The notes: generated by a model from the letters alone, not told the origin. DNA of 64,000 nucleotides from Bufo bufo (GCF_905171765.1 NC_053392.1:398688119-398752118), one strand, 5' to 3'; shown: positions 1 to 10,934, numbered from the stretch's first letter. A program made the numbers and translations.

Positions 1-360
1 TACGAATTTTTTCTACCATTTTTTTTTGCTGGATTTTCCTATATTTTCGAATATACTGTATATGCTGTATTGAAACACACTGCAACTACTTTATATAATG
101 GCACTGTGTATAATGAGTACAATTATTACATTATTGTAAATAGTCTGTCACTATATATAGCATACTGTATATGATGTAACATACACCGTATATAATGTCA
201 GTGTATAATATCACTGCAAATACTGTATATAAGGTAACATACTGCATATACTGTAAATATTGTCACTATATATACTGTATGCAACATGCTGTAACTATAC
301 ATAATGTCACTATATACACAATATGTAATCCCTGTGTATATAGTGTATTTTTATTTTACT
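1..360. repeat. AT-rich degenerate TATA/CTGTATAT repeat
   Basis: Low-complexity DNA made of diverged short blocks such as ATACTGTATAT, TGTAACATAC and TATAATGTCACT. No frame codes for anything recognisable. It is probably a decayed microsatellite or minisatellite; no element ends are visible. Confidence 0.6.
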
Positions 361-454
361 TTGAATAATGAGAACCCAAATAGTAGCAGAATTTGGTGAG
401 CAAAGGGATTACTAATCTGGGGCAGGAGCACACCAGGGGACTGATGTGGAAAAG

Positions 455-690
455 GTGACAAAGCTGTCCGTTGGAAGATTTTTTAAGCGGAGATCAAAAT
501 CCTGCATGCACTACTTTTGTCTCCACTCCAAAATCATCTTCTGAGCGTAAACCTAACGGACCCCATTATAGTCTATGGGGTCTGTAGGCTCTGTTCGGCT
601 CAGTTATGTGCCGAATCCGTCCTTTCCGTTTTCCTGCTCCTATAACGGAGTAGGAGAACAGAAAGGCTGAACGCTGATGTGAACTCAGCC
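455..690 (-). mobile_element. Fragment of a CpG-rich miniature DNA element
   Basis: Read on the minus strand the segment starts AAGGCTGAGTTCACATCAGCG and carries the pattern of purine- and CCG-rich words seen in the other small elements of this window (for example GGACCCCATTATAGTCTATGG on the plus strand). Only one terminal region is evident. It directly abuts the next element at 691. Family assignment is uncertain. Confidence 0.35.
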
Positions 691-693
691 TTA

Positions 694-1019
694 GGCCTCA
701 TGCACACGGCCGTTGTTTGGGTCCGCATCCGAGCCGCCGTTTTGGCGTCTTGGATGCGGACCCATTCACTTCAATGAGGCCGCAAAAGATACGGACAGCA
801 CTCCGTGTGCTGTCTGCATCCGTTGCTCCGTTCCGTGGCCCCGCTAAAAAAATATAACATGTCTTATTCTTGTCCGTGCTTTGCGGACAAGAATAGTCAT
901 TTTATTGAAGGCTGTCCATGCCGTTCCACAAATTGCGGAACGCGCACGGACGCCATCCGTGTATTGCGGATCCGCGATTTGCGGACCGCAAAACACACCA
1001 CGGTCGTGTGCATGAGGCC
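694..1019. mobile_element. PIF/Harbinger-like MITE (GGCCTCATGCACACG family)
   Basis: A 326-bp element with inverted ends GGCCTCATGCACACG and CGTGTGCATGAGGCC, flanked by a 3-bp duplication TTA at 691-693 and 1020-1022. A TWA duplication is typical of PIF/Harbinger elements, so that superfamily is inferred. The interior is full of GCGGACC and CGGATCCG words and has no transposase. Related copies lie at 9184-10714, 17766-17995 and, as fragments, near 31355-31435 and 52075-52330. Confidence 0.7.
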
Positions 1020-1022
1020 TTA

Positions 1023-1834
1023 TTCTGATAGCACCCTTTTGGTCGAGAAGGGCTTGGTCCATCACACTAATGCAGCTTTTGAGAAAAGACTTCTGGAAAC
1101 TTCTCCAAGACAATCTGCTAATGCAACAAAGTTCACTATATACCCAGTTACAGAAGCTCCAATTGACAGTTTGGACAAAGAATGAATATTGCTCCTTTCA
1201 CTTTATTGGAATATTTGAAGACAGTGTCTGCTTGATGCAAAGAGAAAAAAATAACTCATTGAGGGTGAACTAATTTTTAGTGGCATATTTCGCTACTTTT
1301 GCATTTTCATGGCATTTTGTGCTGATGCTGTTTTTGATATGTTTTTTGCTAAAAAAAAAACTCCATCCCCAGATATTATCTGAAAGTCTATAGGAAATAT
1401 GAAATGCAGGAGGATATACAAATCTTTTTTTTTGTTAGCATTTTGTTTTCAATTTTGTACCTTTTTTTTTTTTAATGCAGCTTGAACAATTGGCATTATT
1501 TAGTATTTTTTTATTTTGTGTATGCGGGGCTTCCAATGTCAGGGGAGAAAACACCTAAACAAGGTGTCTGGCAGCGACTTTCTCCTCTTTCCCCGTTGAA
1601 AACACAAATATGCTAAGACAAGTTGAGTGTTTATGTTTATATGGGAGTTATAGCTGTTGGCGGAATGATCATTTGGCTGTGAGCTATTGAAGCTGTGAAC
1701 ATTTTTAAGGAGTTGCGGACATTATCTTGTCCAGAACCACATTTGAGAATTCTTTGAGGCAGTTTAATCTTGAGGACCTATGCATGTTTTTCAGAGGAAA
1801 GTACATACGTTAGAGGGGGTGTATTGGTCTAGAA
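1023..1834. other. No gene recognised
   Basis: About 800 bp of ordinary AT-biased sequence with short T and A homopolymers. The short reading frames here match no family I know and show no convincing coding bias. I see no element ends. Confidence 0.5.
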
Positions 1835-1945
1835 CAGGGGCTGGCAACCTGTGGCACGCATGCCAGAGGTGGCACACAGACCGCATTTGCTGGCACGCTA
1901 ATTGTCGCCAAATTTTGTCTTGTCGCCATTTGTTGAATTCCCTGC
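1835..1945. mobile_element. hAT-type element terminal fragment
   Basis: The segment begins CAGGGGCTGGCAACCTGTGG and continues with the paired words GTGGCACGCATGCCAGAGG and GTGGCAC. That is the style of hAT (Charlie-like) termini, which start CAGGGG. Only one end is seen and no 8-bp duplication could be identified, so this is a partial copy. Confidence 0.45.
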
Positions 1946-2159
1946 CTCCACTCTGTACCTCTGAATGAAAAAAATCTTCAGACACATCATGCATGACATG
2001 TCTGCTAGGCCCGCCCCTCATGCTTCCCACTCCAGCCTCCACAGAGGAGCAATAGGAGAGAGTGGCTGGCTTCTACTGTACCTTGCTTTTGCTACTTCAC
2101 TGCTGTGCGTCTCCTCCTCCTCAGGACTTCCACAAATGAAGAAAGGTTTTTAAGTATAC

Positions 2160-2790
2160 TGGGGGTTTTGAGGAGGATGGTGAACTTCAGATCAAGGGGA
2201 AGCAAGCACTATGGCCTGATTGGGAGTGCGGGGAGGAGGGTGAGCTTGGGGAGATGGGGTAACAAGCATGTGACCAGATTGGGGCTGGGGGCAGGATGGT
2301 GAGCTCGGGGAGATGGGGAAATGTGCATATGACTAGATTTGGGGTGGGGTGAGGAAGATGAGGGAATGAGCATGCCACTAGATTTGGCGGTGAGGGGAGG
2401 AGCATGATTTTAAGAGATGCAGGAACAAGCATGTGACCAGATTGTGATTGGGGGCAGGATGTTGAGCTTAGAAGGATGGGGGAATGAGCACTGTGATTAG
2501 ATTGGGGGTGGGAGAGGATAGTGAGCTTGGGAGATAGGGGAACAAGCACTGTGACCAGTTTGGGGGTGAGGGGAGGATGGCGAGCCTGAACATGATTGCT
2601 TGGGGGATAGGGGAGGCTGGTTATGAAGGAAAACCAGATTTCTGACTACTTTAGGGGATTGGATGAAGGAGTGGTGAGCCTGAAAATGATTGTTGGGGGG
2701 GGGTGGGGGGGATGGGGAAATAGCCATCTGACTACTTTGGGGAGTGCAGTGGGGATGGTGAGTTGGAATGTGATTAGTCTGTGTCTGGGG
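2160..2790. repeat. Purine-rich minisatellite, unit about 57-60 bp
   Basis: Roughly ten diverged units of the form GAGGATGGTGAGCTTGGGGA, then GATGGGGAACAAGCATGTGA, then CCAGATTGGGG. One strand is strongly G/A rich. The minus-strand reading frames across it (proline/serine/histidine rich) are by-products of the repeat and not genes. Confidence 0.75.
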
Positions 2791-2796
2791 GGATGA

Positions 2797-2895
2797 AATC
2801 TAGGTGTGATTGGGGCAAATCTGTTTTTGTGGGGGTGACCAGTATATGGGTCACCAATGTATGTCAGACAGTGGTGGAGAAGATCTCTAGGTATG
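2797..2895 (+). pseudogene. Tc1/mariner transposase remnant, upstream half
   Basis: A plus-strand frame reads GVTSIWVTNVCQTVVEKISR and runs straight into the Gypsy insertion at 2896. It resumes in the same frame at 8472 with YEKDDIVFQQDNGSRHTS once the GTATG duplication is counted only once. The two halves are therefore one old transposase gene split by the retrotransposon. Everything further upstream is lost or unrecognisable. Confidence 0.7.
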
Positions 2896-3588
2896 TGTAA
2901 CGGTCGCGTACACACACACACAGGGGGGGAGGGAAGTGACCACTGCGCTCCACCCTTACCCCTGGCCCTGCCTACTTGCCTCGCGAGTCCTAATGACAGG
3001 GGACAACTGGACGGCAATCCCTAACTTGGAATAAGTGCAGGGATGACAGACAGACAAACAACAGGACGTGAACGGACCGAGTCAATACCAGGAAAGCTAC
3101 AAAGTACAAAGGATTAAGCAAAGAATGGTCAGGAGAAGCCGGGGTCAAATACCAGGAGAGCAGAGAAGTACAAGAGGAGTCCTAAGAGAGTAGTCAGGTG
3201 GGAGCCGAGGTCACAATACCAGGACGGATGCGCAGTACAGGAGGATCAGGCAAAAGGATGGTCAAGGAACAGGATCAGGTAAGTATTCAGCAATCCAACA
3301 AATAGCCAGGAACCTAGAAATTAACAGGCAACCTGTAGCCAGCATGCTGCCTGTATTTATAGTGGGGAGTGAGGGTCATGTGACGTGTCCAGCGTCACAT
3401 GACCGACAGACCAACCAGTCGAGCACCGAGTGATCAGCTCGGCGCTCAAGGCAGACTTAGGAGCAGGGAGCCACCCAGCTAGTAAAGCCGCCCTGGGAAT
3501 GAGGTCAAACACAGATCCTCATTCCCAAAGCTAAGCAACAGGTCTGCGGGCGATGGGGGACCGAGTGCACCTTCGGAACCCCGTGACA
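2896..3588 (-). repeat. 3' LTR of the first Gypsy element
   Basis: On the minus strand it begins TGTCACGG and ends CCGTTACA, the TG...CA form expected of LTRs. It is 693 bp, the same length as the partner copy. It differs from that copy at about four positions near 3290-3370. The pol frame runs about 58 bp into it, ending at 3531. Confidence 0.95.
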
Positions 3589-6500
3589 GTACCCCCCCTT
3601 TTACGAGGGGCCACCGGACCCAAGACTTCAGGCGATGGCTTTTCAGGGTGTTCTAAATGAAATTTCCGAACAAGTCTAGGAGCATGAACCTCCCTGGCAG
3701 GTATCCAAGATCTCTCTTCAGGTCCATACCCCTTCCAGTGAATCAGGTACTGCAAGGAATTACGCACCTTCCGGACATCCACTATTTTAGACACCACATA
3801 CTCGACAGCATCATTAACAAGAACCGGCGGAGGCGAGGCTTTTGATGGTACTACCGGTTCAAAATATTGTTTAAGCAGAGATTTATGGAACACATTATGA
3901 ATGTGGAATGACTCGGGCAGCTCCAACCTAAAAGATACCGGGTTAATCACTTCCGTGATCTTATATGGTCCAATAAAACGAGGAGCAAATTTTTTAGAAG
4001 TTACCTTGAGAGATAGATTCTTGGAGGACAACCATACTTTATCCCCAACCTGAAAGTTTACCCCCCTTGAACGTCTCCTATCGGCCTTTAGTTTCTGAGA
4101 ACATTGAGCCTTTTCTAGGTTCGATTGAACCCGGGCCCAAACTGTGCACAGTTCGGAGGAGAGTTTATCCGCTTCAGGGTTAGAGGAGGAGACGGACGAC
4201 CCAGAATGAAAACGGGGATGAAAACCATGGTTACAAAAGAAAGGGGAGACCCCAGCGGAAGAATTGACACGGTTATTCAAAGCAAATTCAGCCAATGGAA
4301 TAAATTTCACCCATAATTGCTGGTCATCAGCAACATACAACCTCAGGAATTGTTCCACAGACTGATTAAGGCGTTCAGTCTGCCCATTACTCTCAGGGTG
4401 GTAGGCAGAGGAAAAAGACAATGAAATTTTACATTTTTGACAGAAGGCCCTCCAGAATTTGGACACAAACTGCACACCCCTGTCAGAAACAATATTTTCC
4501 GGGATACCATGCAATCGAACAATTTCTTTCACAAAAATAGACGCCAGGGTTTTGGCATTCGGGAGTTTAGACAGGGGAATGAAATGGACCATCTTGCTAA
4601 ACCTATCCACCACTACCCACACTACAGTCTTACCCTCCGCCGGCGGTAGGTCAGTTATAAAGTCCATCGAGATATGGGACCAGGGTCTACTGGGAATGGG
4701 TAGGGGTCGTAGGTTGCCAGCAGGGCGAGTCCTAGGTGTCTTGGACCTGGCACAAACCTCACAGGCTGACACATAGGACTTGACATCCCTAGTTAGAGTG
4801 GGCCACCAATAAGATCTAGAAACCAGATCCTTAGTGCCCTCAACACCCGTATGTCCACAAAAGGCAGAATCGTGACACTCACCCAACAGCTGGAGACGAA
4901 ATTGTACGGGAACAAACAACTTATCTGTTGGGGTGGATACCGGTGCTAGATGTTGTTCTGACCTAATGCGAGCCGAGATATCCTGGGTAAGAGCTGCTAA
5001 GAAGATTTTTGCTGGTAGGATGGATTCAGGTGGTACCTCAGTAGGTTGAAAAGCCTGGAAGCTCCGAGATAATGCGTCCGCCTTCACATTTTTACTTCCC
5101 GGCCTGAACGTGATGGAAAAATCAAAACGAGTAAAAAACAGAGCCCATCTGGCTTGACGGGGATTCAACCTCTTAGCAGACTCGAGAAACATAAGGTTTT
5201 TATGGTCAGTGACAACAGTTACACAATGCCTTGCCCCCTCCAGAAAATGCCTCCACTCCTCAAATGCCCATTTAATGGCCAGCAGCTCCCTATTCCCTAT
5301 GTCGTAGTTTCTCTCTGTGGGAGAGAATTTCCTGGAGAAGAAGGCACATGGTCTCAGATTAGTGAGGCTAGCAGGACCTTGTGAAAGGACTGCTCCTGCG
5401 CCGTCCTCGGACGCATCCACCTCCACAATAAAAGGTTTCTCCTGATCAGGCTGGATCAGAATGGGAGCGCTACTGAATGCCTTTTTTAATTTTTAAAATG
5501 AAGAAATGGCCTCAGTAGACCAATTCTCCAAATCCGCCCCTTTCTTAGTAAGGTCGCTCAACGGTTTAGCAATTACGGAAAAATTCATAATAAATTTACG
5601 ATAGTAATTGGCGAAACCTAAGAACCGTTGTAAGGCCTTTAAGGATGAAGGTCTTACCCATTCCTTAATTGCTAGTACCTTACCAGGATCCATCTTAAAG
5701 GCATGAGGAGTCAGAACATGCCCTAGAAACAGAATCTCCTGCACACCAAAGACACATTTCTCTTATTTAGCGGATAGCTGATTCTCCCTCAACACCTCTA
5801 ATACTTGTCTAACATGAGACACATGGGATTCGAAGTCAGGAGAGAATATCAAAATGTCGTCAAGATAGACAATAACAAATTTACCTGAGAACTCCCTAAG
5901 AATGTCATTCATTAAGTTTTGGAACACAGCTGGGGCATTGCTGAGTCCAAATGGCATCACCTGATATTCAAAGTGTCCTACCGGAGTATTGAACGCCGTC
6001 TTCCATTCGTCTCCCTCCTTGATTCGGATTAGATTGTATGCCCCTTTCAGGTCAATTTTGGAAAACCAGGTTGCCCCCAGGACCTGGTTAAATAAATCCG
6101 GAATCAATGGGAGGGAGTATCTATTCTGGACAGTGATTTTATTTAATCTCCGGTAATCGATACATGGCCTAAGACCACCATCTTTTTTCTTAACGAAGAA
6201 AAACCCCGCCCCCATAGGAGAGACAGAAGGTCTAATATGCCCTTTACCAAGGCTCTCCTTAATATAATCTTTCATGGCCTTGCGTTCGGGCATAGAAAGA
6301 TTATAAATTCATCCTTTAGGAAACTTGGCCCCCTCTACTAGCTCTATGGTACAATCATAAGGTCTATGGGGGGGGGGTAGAACCTCCGGGGTTGGTGATG
6401 AGAATACATCAGAATATTCTCTAACAACAGAGGGTAAAGTATCAGACTTTACTGAGACACCAGCCTGTACCACGGACAGGCACGTGTCACACTTAGACCC

Positions 6501-7745
6501 CCATCTCACCAACTCCCCATTGGACCAATCGATAGTGGGGTTATGTAGTCGGAGCCAAGGCAACCCTAGTACCACCTCAGCAGGTAGATTCTCCAGGACT
6601 AGAAGTGAACATCTCTCTGAGTGGCACACACCCACGGTTAGAGAAATCTCTGAGGTACATAAGCTCACCGTACCACCAATAAGAGGAGTAGTATCAATAG
6701 CCATGACATGGATAGGAGTTGGTAAGGCAAACATAGGAATACCCAATCTTACAGCATACTCAGAGTCAATAAAGCTAGCCGCTGAGCCAGAATCAATAAA
6801 GGCCTTACCCGGCCATTTATCTACTCCCAGAGAAATCGTAATGGGTACCGAAAGCTTACATTTAGAAAATTCAGGGTGTACCTGGTCTTTAGGTTGCCTT
6901 GCCTTAGGAGACTTGACAGAGAGGACCTTCTTAGGACACTGGTTGATCCAATGGTCAGAATCTCCACAGTAAAAGCATTCTCCACGTCTGCGGCGAAGAT
7001 TCCCTCGGGTCATGCCAACCTGCATGGGTTCCTCGGTGGAGACCTCAGCATTGTCTCTGGGATAGGCCTCTGGCTGGACCACCATCTGGGAAGAGAACTG
7101 TTGTTCCTGTCGTCTCTCTCTAACCCGTCGGTCAAGTCGGACAACAAGGGTCATCATCTCCTCTAAGGTCTCTGGAAGTTGATAACTGACCAGAAGATCC
7201 TTTAATTTATCAGACAGACCTGACCTGAACTGACTCTTCAGGGCTGGTTCGTTCCATCCTGAGGGGACACACCACCTTCTGAATTGGGTGCAATAATCCT
7301 CCGCTGGTAAATTGCCCTGAACCAGTGCCTTTAGAGCCGTCTCGGCTACTAGAGCCCTGTCTGGTTCATCATAGAGGGTACCTAGGGCCTGAAAGAACCC
7401 CTCCACAGAATATAAACAACTGGCGCCAGCAGGTAAAGAGAACGCCCAGTCCTGGGGATCACCCTGTAATCGGGAAATGATAATGCCCACGCGTTGACTC
7501 TCGGGCCCAGAGGACACGGGGCGCAAATGGAAGTAAAGTTTGCAACTCTCCTTAAAAGAGAGAAACTTCTTCCGGTCTCCAGAAAAGGTTTCTGGGAGCT
7601 TAATCTGGGGCTCAAAATGCGGACTGGAGGCCTGAGGAGTGGAAGAACCTTGCCCTAACTCAAAAGAGCTGAGTTGTTCCCCTAACTCCTGCACCATCTG
7701 CGTCAGATTAGAGACATAGTCAGTCAGGGTCACCGGAGGATTCAT
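3531..7745 (-). pseudogene. Gypsy gag-pol polyprotein with three nonsense codons
   Basis: One open frame of about 1405 codons from ATG at 7745 (MNPPVTLTDYV), broken by in-frame stops at 6306-6308, about 5760-5762 and about 5490-5492, with no frameshift seen. Order: Gag with a CCHC zinc knuckle (CFYCGDSDHWINQC, near 6929-6981); aspartic protease (FIDSGSAASFID); reverse transcriptase with YLDD (near 5853-5864); RNase H (VEVDASEDGAG); integrase with HHCC finger and DDE core (MDFITDLP, VSDRGVQF, SNGQTERLN); and a C-terminal chromodomain (VVSKIVDVRKV...LIHWKGYGPEERSWIP) that in relatives binds methylated histone. The frame ends inside the 3' LTR. A start at 7895 in the LTR is possible but the ATG just after the LTR fits better. 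Broken, so probably not autonomous. Confidence 0.93.
3589..3605 (-). promoter_or_regulatory. Polypurine tract of the first Gypsy element
   Basis: Read on the minus strand this is AAAAGGGGGGGGTAC immediately before the 3' LTR. A polypurine tract in this place primes plus-strand DNA synthesis in LTR retrotransposons. The second Gypsy has the same tract at 11648-11665. Confidence 0.85.
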
Positions 7746-7762
7746 AATACAGTGGTTATTGG

Positions 7763-7772
7763 GCCTGTTAAT
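7763..7772 (-). promoter_or_regulatory. Candidate self-priming primer-binding site
   Basis: The minus-strand sequence right after the 5' LTR is G then ATTAACAGGC. It lacks the TGG that would match the CCA end of a tRNA. Instead it is exactly complementary to GCCTGTTAAT inside the LTR (8198-8207 and 3320-3329, minus strand), placed where the RNA should start. This is the arrangement known for the self-primed Tf1/sushi retrotransposons. Confidence 0.65.
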
Positions 7773-7773
7773 C

Positions 7774-8466
7774 TGTAACGGTCGCGTACACACACACACA
7801 GGGGGGGAGGGAAGTGACCACTGCGCTCCACCCTTACCCCTGGCCCTGCCTACTTGCCTCGCGAGTCCTAATGACAGGGGACAACTGGACGGCAATCCCT
7901 AACTTGGAATAAGTGCAGGGATGACAGACAGACAAACAACAGGACGTGAACGGACCGAGTCAATACCAGGAAAGCTACAAAGTACAAAGGATTAAGCAAA
8001 GAATGGTCAGGAGAAGCCGGGGTCAAATACCAGGAGAGCAGAGAAGTACAAGAGGAGTCCTAAGAGAGTAGTCAGGTGGGAGCCGAGGTCACAATACCAG
8101 GACGGATGCGCAGTACAGGAGGATCAGGCAAAAGGATGGTCAAGGAACAGGATCAGGTAAGTATTCAGCAGTCCAACAAATAGCCAGGAACCTAGAAATT
8201 AACAGGCAACCTGTAGCCAGCAGGCTGCCTGTATTTATAGTGGGTAATGAGGGTCATGTGACGTGTCCAGCGTCACATGACCGACAGACCAACCAGTCGA
8301 GCACCGAGTGATCAGCTCGGCGCTCAAGGCAGACTTAGGAGCAGGGAGCCACCCAGCTAGTAAAGCCGCCCTGGGAATGAGGTCAAACACAGATCCTCAT
8401 TCCCAAAGCTAAGCAACAGGTCTGCGGGCGATGGGGGACCGAGTGCACCTTCGGAACCCCGTGACA
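7774..8466 (-). repeat. 5' LTR of the first Gypsy element
   Basis: The 693-bp partner of 2896-3588 and the promoter-bearing LTR for the minus-strand transcript. On the minus strand it runs TGTCACGG to CCGTTACA. It differs from the other LTR at about 8170, 8220 and 8244-8247. Confidence 0.95.
8205..8239 (-). promoter_or_regulatory. Gypsy LTR TATA box and predicted transcription start
   Basis: TATAAATA on the minus strand (8239-8232) sits about 32 nt upstream of GCCTGTTAAT. Transcription would thus begin at or just before 8207, making GCCTGTTAAT the RNA 5' end. This placement supports the self-priming reading of the site at 7763-7772. Confidence 0.6.
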
Positions 8467-8471
8467 GTATG

Positions 8472-8651
8472 AAAAGGACGACATAGTGTTCCAGCAGGAT
8501 AACGGCTCGAGGCATACATCGATACTGGCAAAGAAATGGTCTAATGACAATGGAGTAAAGATGCTGGATTGGCCCCAGTCCCCAGACCTCAACCAAATTG
8601 AGCAGTTGTGGGTAGAGTTGAAGAAAAAGCTGTATTCATACAGACGGTGAA
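8472..8651 (+). pseudogene. Tc1/mariner transposase remnant, downstream half
   Basis: A plus-strand frame continues from 2895 across the Gypsy insertion. It reads YEKDDIVFQQDNGSRHTS, WSNDNGVKMLDWPQSPDLNQ and IEQLWVELKKKLYSYRR, then a stop. These are the second Asp (QQDN) and the Glu (NQIE) of a DDE transposase, with 33 residues between them where the DD34E group has 34. The N-terminal half is missing and downstream frames are broken. It is an old, inactive copy. Confidence 0.85.
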
Positions 8652-9180
8652 GAAGCTGGGCGAAAAGTACGGCAGTCATCTCCCAAGGGTCAAAGCAGTA
8701 CCTGTAATGTATGTATACCGTATGACAATATTGAATTATCTATTTATGTGACTTTGGTACTTATGGTGCTTATTATGGTACTTATTATATTGCTTATTAG
8801 GGCTAGTCCCTAGCATACAAGGTTGGATGCCAATTGGCACCAGAAAAATTAATATTGCACTTTATCAGACCCTGGGTGTTATGAGGTCTAACTGATATGT
8901 TATTCCATATGCTGCTTATACATTTTTTCATTGTAATTTAGTTTTTAACTATATTTAAATAAAGATGACATTATACAGTATATGATGTGCGGTCTTGCCT
9001 TTGGGGAATATTGGGAATGTGTAATAGAGACCTGGAAACAGATTTCAGTCGAGCCATGTTTGAATCTAATCGAGAGCATGCCCTGAAGGATTCAAACAGT
9101 GTTGAAAGCCAAAGGTGGATTTACAAAATACTAACTAAAAAAATAAAAATTAAAAAGGTAGAATTTTAGGAGCAAAACAG
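8652..9180. other. No gene recognised; old 3' flank
   Basis: AT-rich sequence following the Tc1 relic, with imprecise repeats of TTATGGTACTTATTAT and a polyadenylation-like AATAAA near 8960. No open frame or element end is evident. Confidence 0.5.
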
Positions 9181-9560
9181 TAAGGCCTCATGCACACGAC
9201 CGTTGTGTGCATCCGTGTCCGTTGTTCCGTTTTCCGTGATTTTCTGCGGACCCATTGACTTTCAATGGGTCCGTTGAAAACTCGGAAAATGCTTCGTTTA
9301 TCATCCGCGTCCGTGATCCGTGTTTGCTGTCCGTCAAAAAAATATGACCTGTTCTATTTTTTTGACGGACAACGGTTCGCGGACCCATTCAAGTCAATGG
9401 GTCCGTGAAAAAACACGGAGGCACACAAGATTGTCATCCGCGTCCATGATCCGTGTCCGTAGGCTACTTTCGCACAGATGGATCCGCAGATCCGTCTGCA
9501 TAAAAGCTTTTTCAGATCTGAGATTTCACATCAGTGATAAGTGCGGCCTCCCCTCTCTCC

Positions 9561-9971
9561 CCCCCTAATTAAAAACACCCCCCCATCGATCGGAGTCCCA
9601 GTTTAATCGCTGGGGCTCAGATCAGTTACCATGGCAGCCAAGACGCTACTGCAGTCCTGGCTGCCATGGTTACTTAGCAATTTTAGAAGCATTATACTTA
9701 CCTGCGCTGTCTGTGTCCGGCCGGGTGCTCCTCCTACTGGTAGCAATGCGCCGCACAGACCTTTCACTTACCAGTAGGAGGAGCGCCCGGCCGGTCACAG
9801 ACAGCGCAGGTAAGTATAATGCTTCTAAAATTGCTAAGTAACCATGGCAGCCAGGACTGCAGTAGCGTCTTGGCTGCCATGGTAACCGATCGGAGCCCCA
9901 GCGATTAAACTGGGACTCCGATCGGAACTCTCCGCTGCCACCAATGATTGGGGGGTGTTTTTAATTGGGGG
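9561..9971. repeat. Large inverted repeat with about 190-bp arms
   Basis: Left-arm words such as ATCGGAGTCCCAGTTTAATC, CTTAGCAATTTTAGAAGC and CCTGCGCTGTCTGTG recur as reverse complements in the right arm. The short centre is near 9755 (CACAGACCTTTCACTTACC). A long hairpin would form if transcribed. Confidence 0.85.
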
Positions 9972-10111
9972 GGGGATAATGAATATAATACTGGGGATGG
10001 AGAGAGGGGGGCCGCACTGGCCACCAATGAATATAATACTGGGGAGGGAGGGAGGTATGGGGGCCGCACTGGCCACCAATGAATTTAAAACTGGGGAGGG
10101 AGGGGGGTCTG

Positions 10112-10228
10112 GCCCCTGCTGCCTGGCAGCACCTGATCCCTTACAGGGGGCTATGATACGCACAATTAACCCCTTGTGCGGATCACAGCCCCCTGTAAGA
10201 GATCGGGTGCTGCCAGGCAGCAGGGGGC
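10112..10228. repeat. Inverted repeat, about 45-bp arms
   Basis: GCCCCTGCTGCCTGGCAGCA on the left pairs with its complement at 10209-10228, and CTTACAGGGGGCT pairs with AGCCCCCTGTAAG. The loop is about 35 bp. It is the second hairpin inside the composite element. Confidence 0.85.
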
Positions 10229-10248
10229 AGTTATGTCCACAGTTCTTA

Positions 10249-10405
10249 GTATATTCTAACTTGAAGCGTCCCCATCACTATGGGAACGCCTCTGTGTTAG
10301 AATATACTGTCGGATCTGAGTTTCACGATCGAACTCAAATCCGATGGTATATTCTAACATAGAGGTGTTCCCATGGTGATGGGGATGCTTCAAGTTAAAA
10401 TATAC
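10249..10405. repeat. Inverted repeat, about 70-bp arms
   Basis: GTATATTCTAACTTGAAGC...CCCCATCAC pairs with GTGATGGGGATGCTTCAAG...AATATAC. A TATATTCTAACA word is repeated internally on both sides. Third hairpin of the composite element. Confidence 0.8.
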
Positions 10406-10934
10406 CATCGGATTGGAGAAAACTCTGATACAATGGTATATTAATAGGGACTCCTGACTTTACATTGAAAGTCAATAGGGGACGGATCCGTTTGCAATTG
10501 CACCATATTGTGTCAATGTCAAACGGATCCATCCCCATTGACTTGCATTGTAAGTCAGGACGGATCCGTTTGGCTCCGCACGGCCAGGCGGACCCCAAAA
10601 TTACTTTTTTTTTACTTTCCTTCATGTCCGTGGATCCTCCAAAAATCAAGGAAGACCCACGGAAGAAAAAACGGACACGGATCACGGAACTACGGAACCC
10701 GTGTGCATGAGGCCTAACAATGCAGTTACATGACAAAAATCTGTATAACAAATTATAACTAATCATATGCTAAGTAGTTGCAAGCCCAATTTAGGTATGA
10801 GATAGCCAAGACGATCGTCTATAAAATGATGGTAGTCTCACGTTTGAAGCTGTAGGGTATGATGAGATATGGAGCCTGAAAACCAAAAGTTCAAAACATC
10901 GTTACCCTTTTCCAGTCTGTGTATTTGGAAACAT

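Larger units (their letters stand above)
2896..8466 (-). mobile_element. Full-length Ty3/Gypsy chromovirus retrotransposon
   Basis: A complete LTR retrotransposon on the minus strand: 693-bp LTRs at both ends (2896-3588 and 7774-8466), a perfect 5-bp target duplication GTATG (2891-2895 and 8467-8471), a polypurine tract, a primer-binding site and one gag-pol frame. Comparing the LTRs by eye I find only 4 differences, so the insertion is young. The integrase ends in a chromodomain, as in the Tf1/sushi type of chromoviruses. It inserted into a Tc1/mariner transposase relic. Confidence 0.95.
9184..10714. mobile_element. Composite Harbinger-like element with internal palindromes
   Basis: The outer ends are GGCCTCATGCACACG and CGTGTGCATGAGGCC with a TAA duplication at 9181-9183 and 10715-10717, so the whole 1531 bp can be read as one insertion. 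The outer 280 and 120 bp resemble the small element at 694-1019. Inside near 9465 is a GGCTACTTTCGCAC end like that of 31603-32072, followed by three separate inverted repeats. No transposase is present. It looks like a miniature element that later received other non-autonomous elements. Confidence 0.7.

Noticed and set aside
844..1273. Overlapping frames on both strands of about 67-126 residues
   Set aside because: The larger ones lie in the palindromic miniature element 694-1019 and vanish outside it.
2187..2727. Proline-rich minus-strand frames
   Set aside because: They come from the purine-rich minisatellite read on the C/T strand.
3657..7166. Plus-strand frames within the first Gypsy
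   Set aside because: They are antisense shadows of gag-pol, which is supported by ordered retroviral-type domains on the minus strand.
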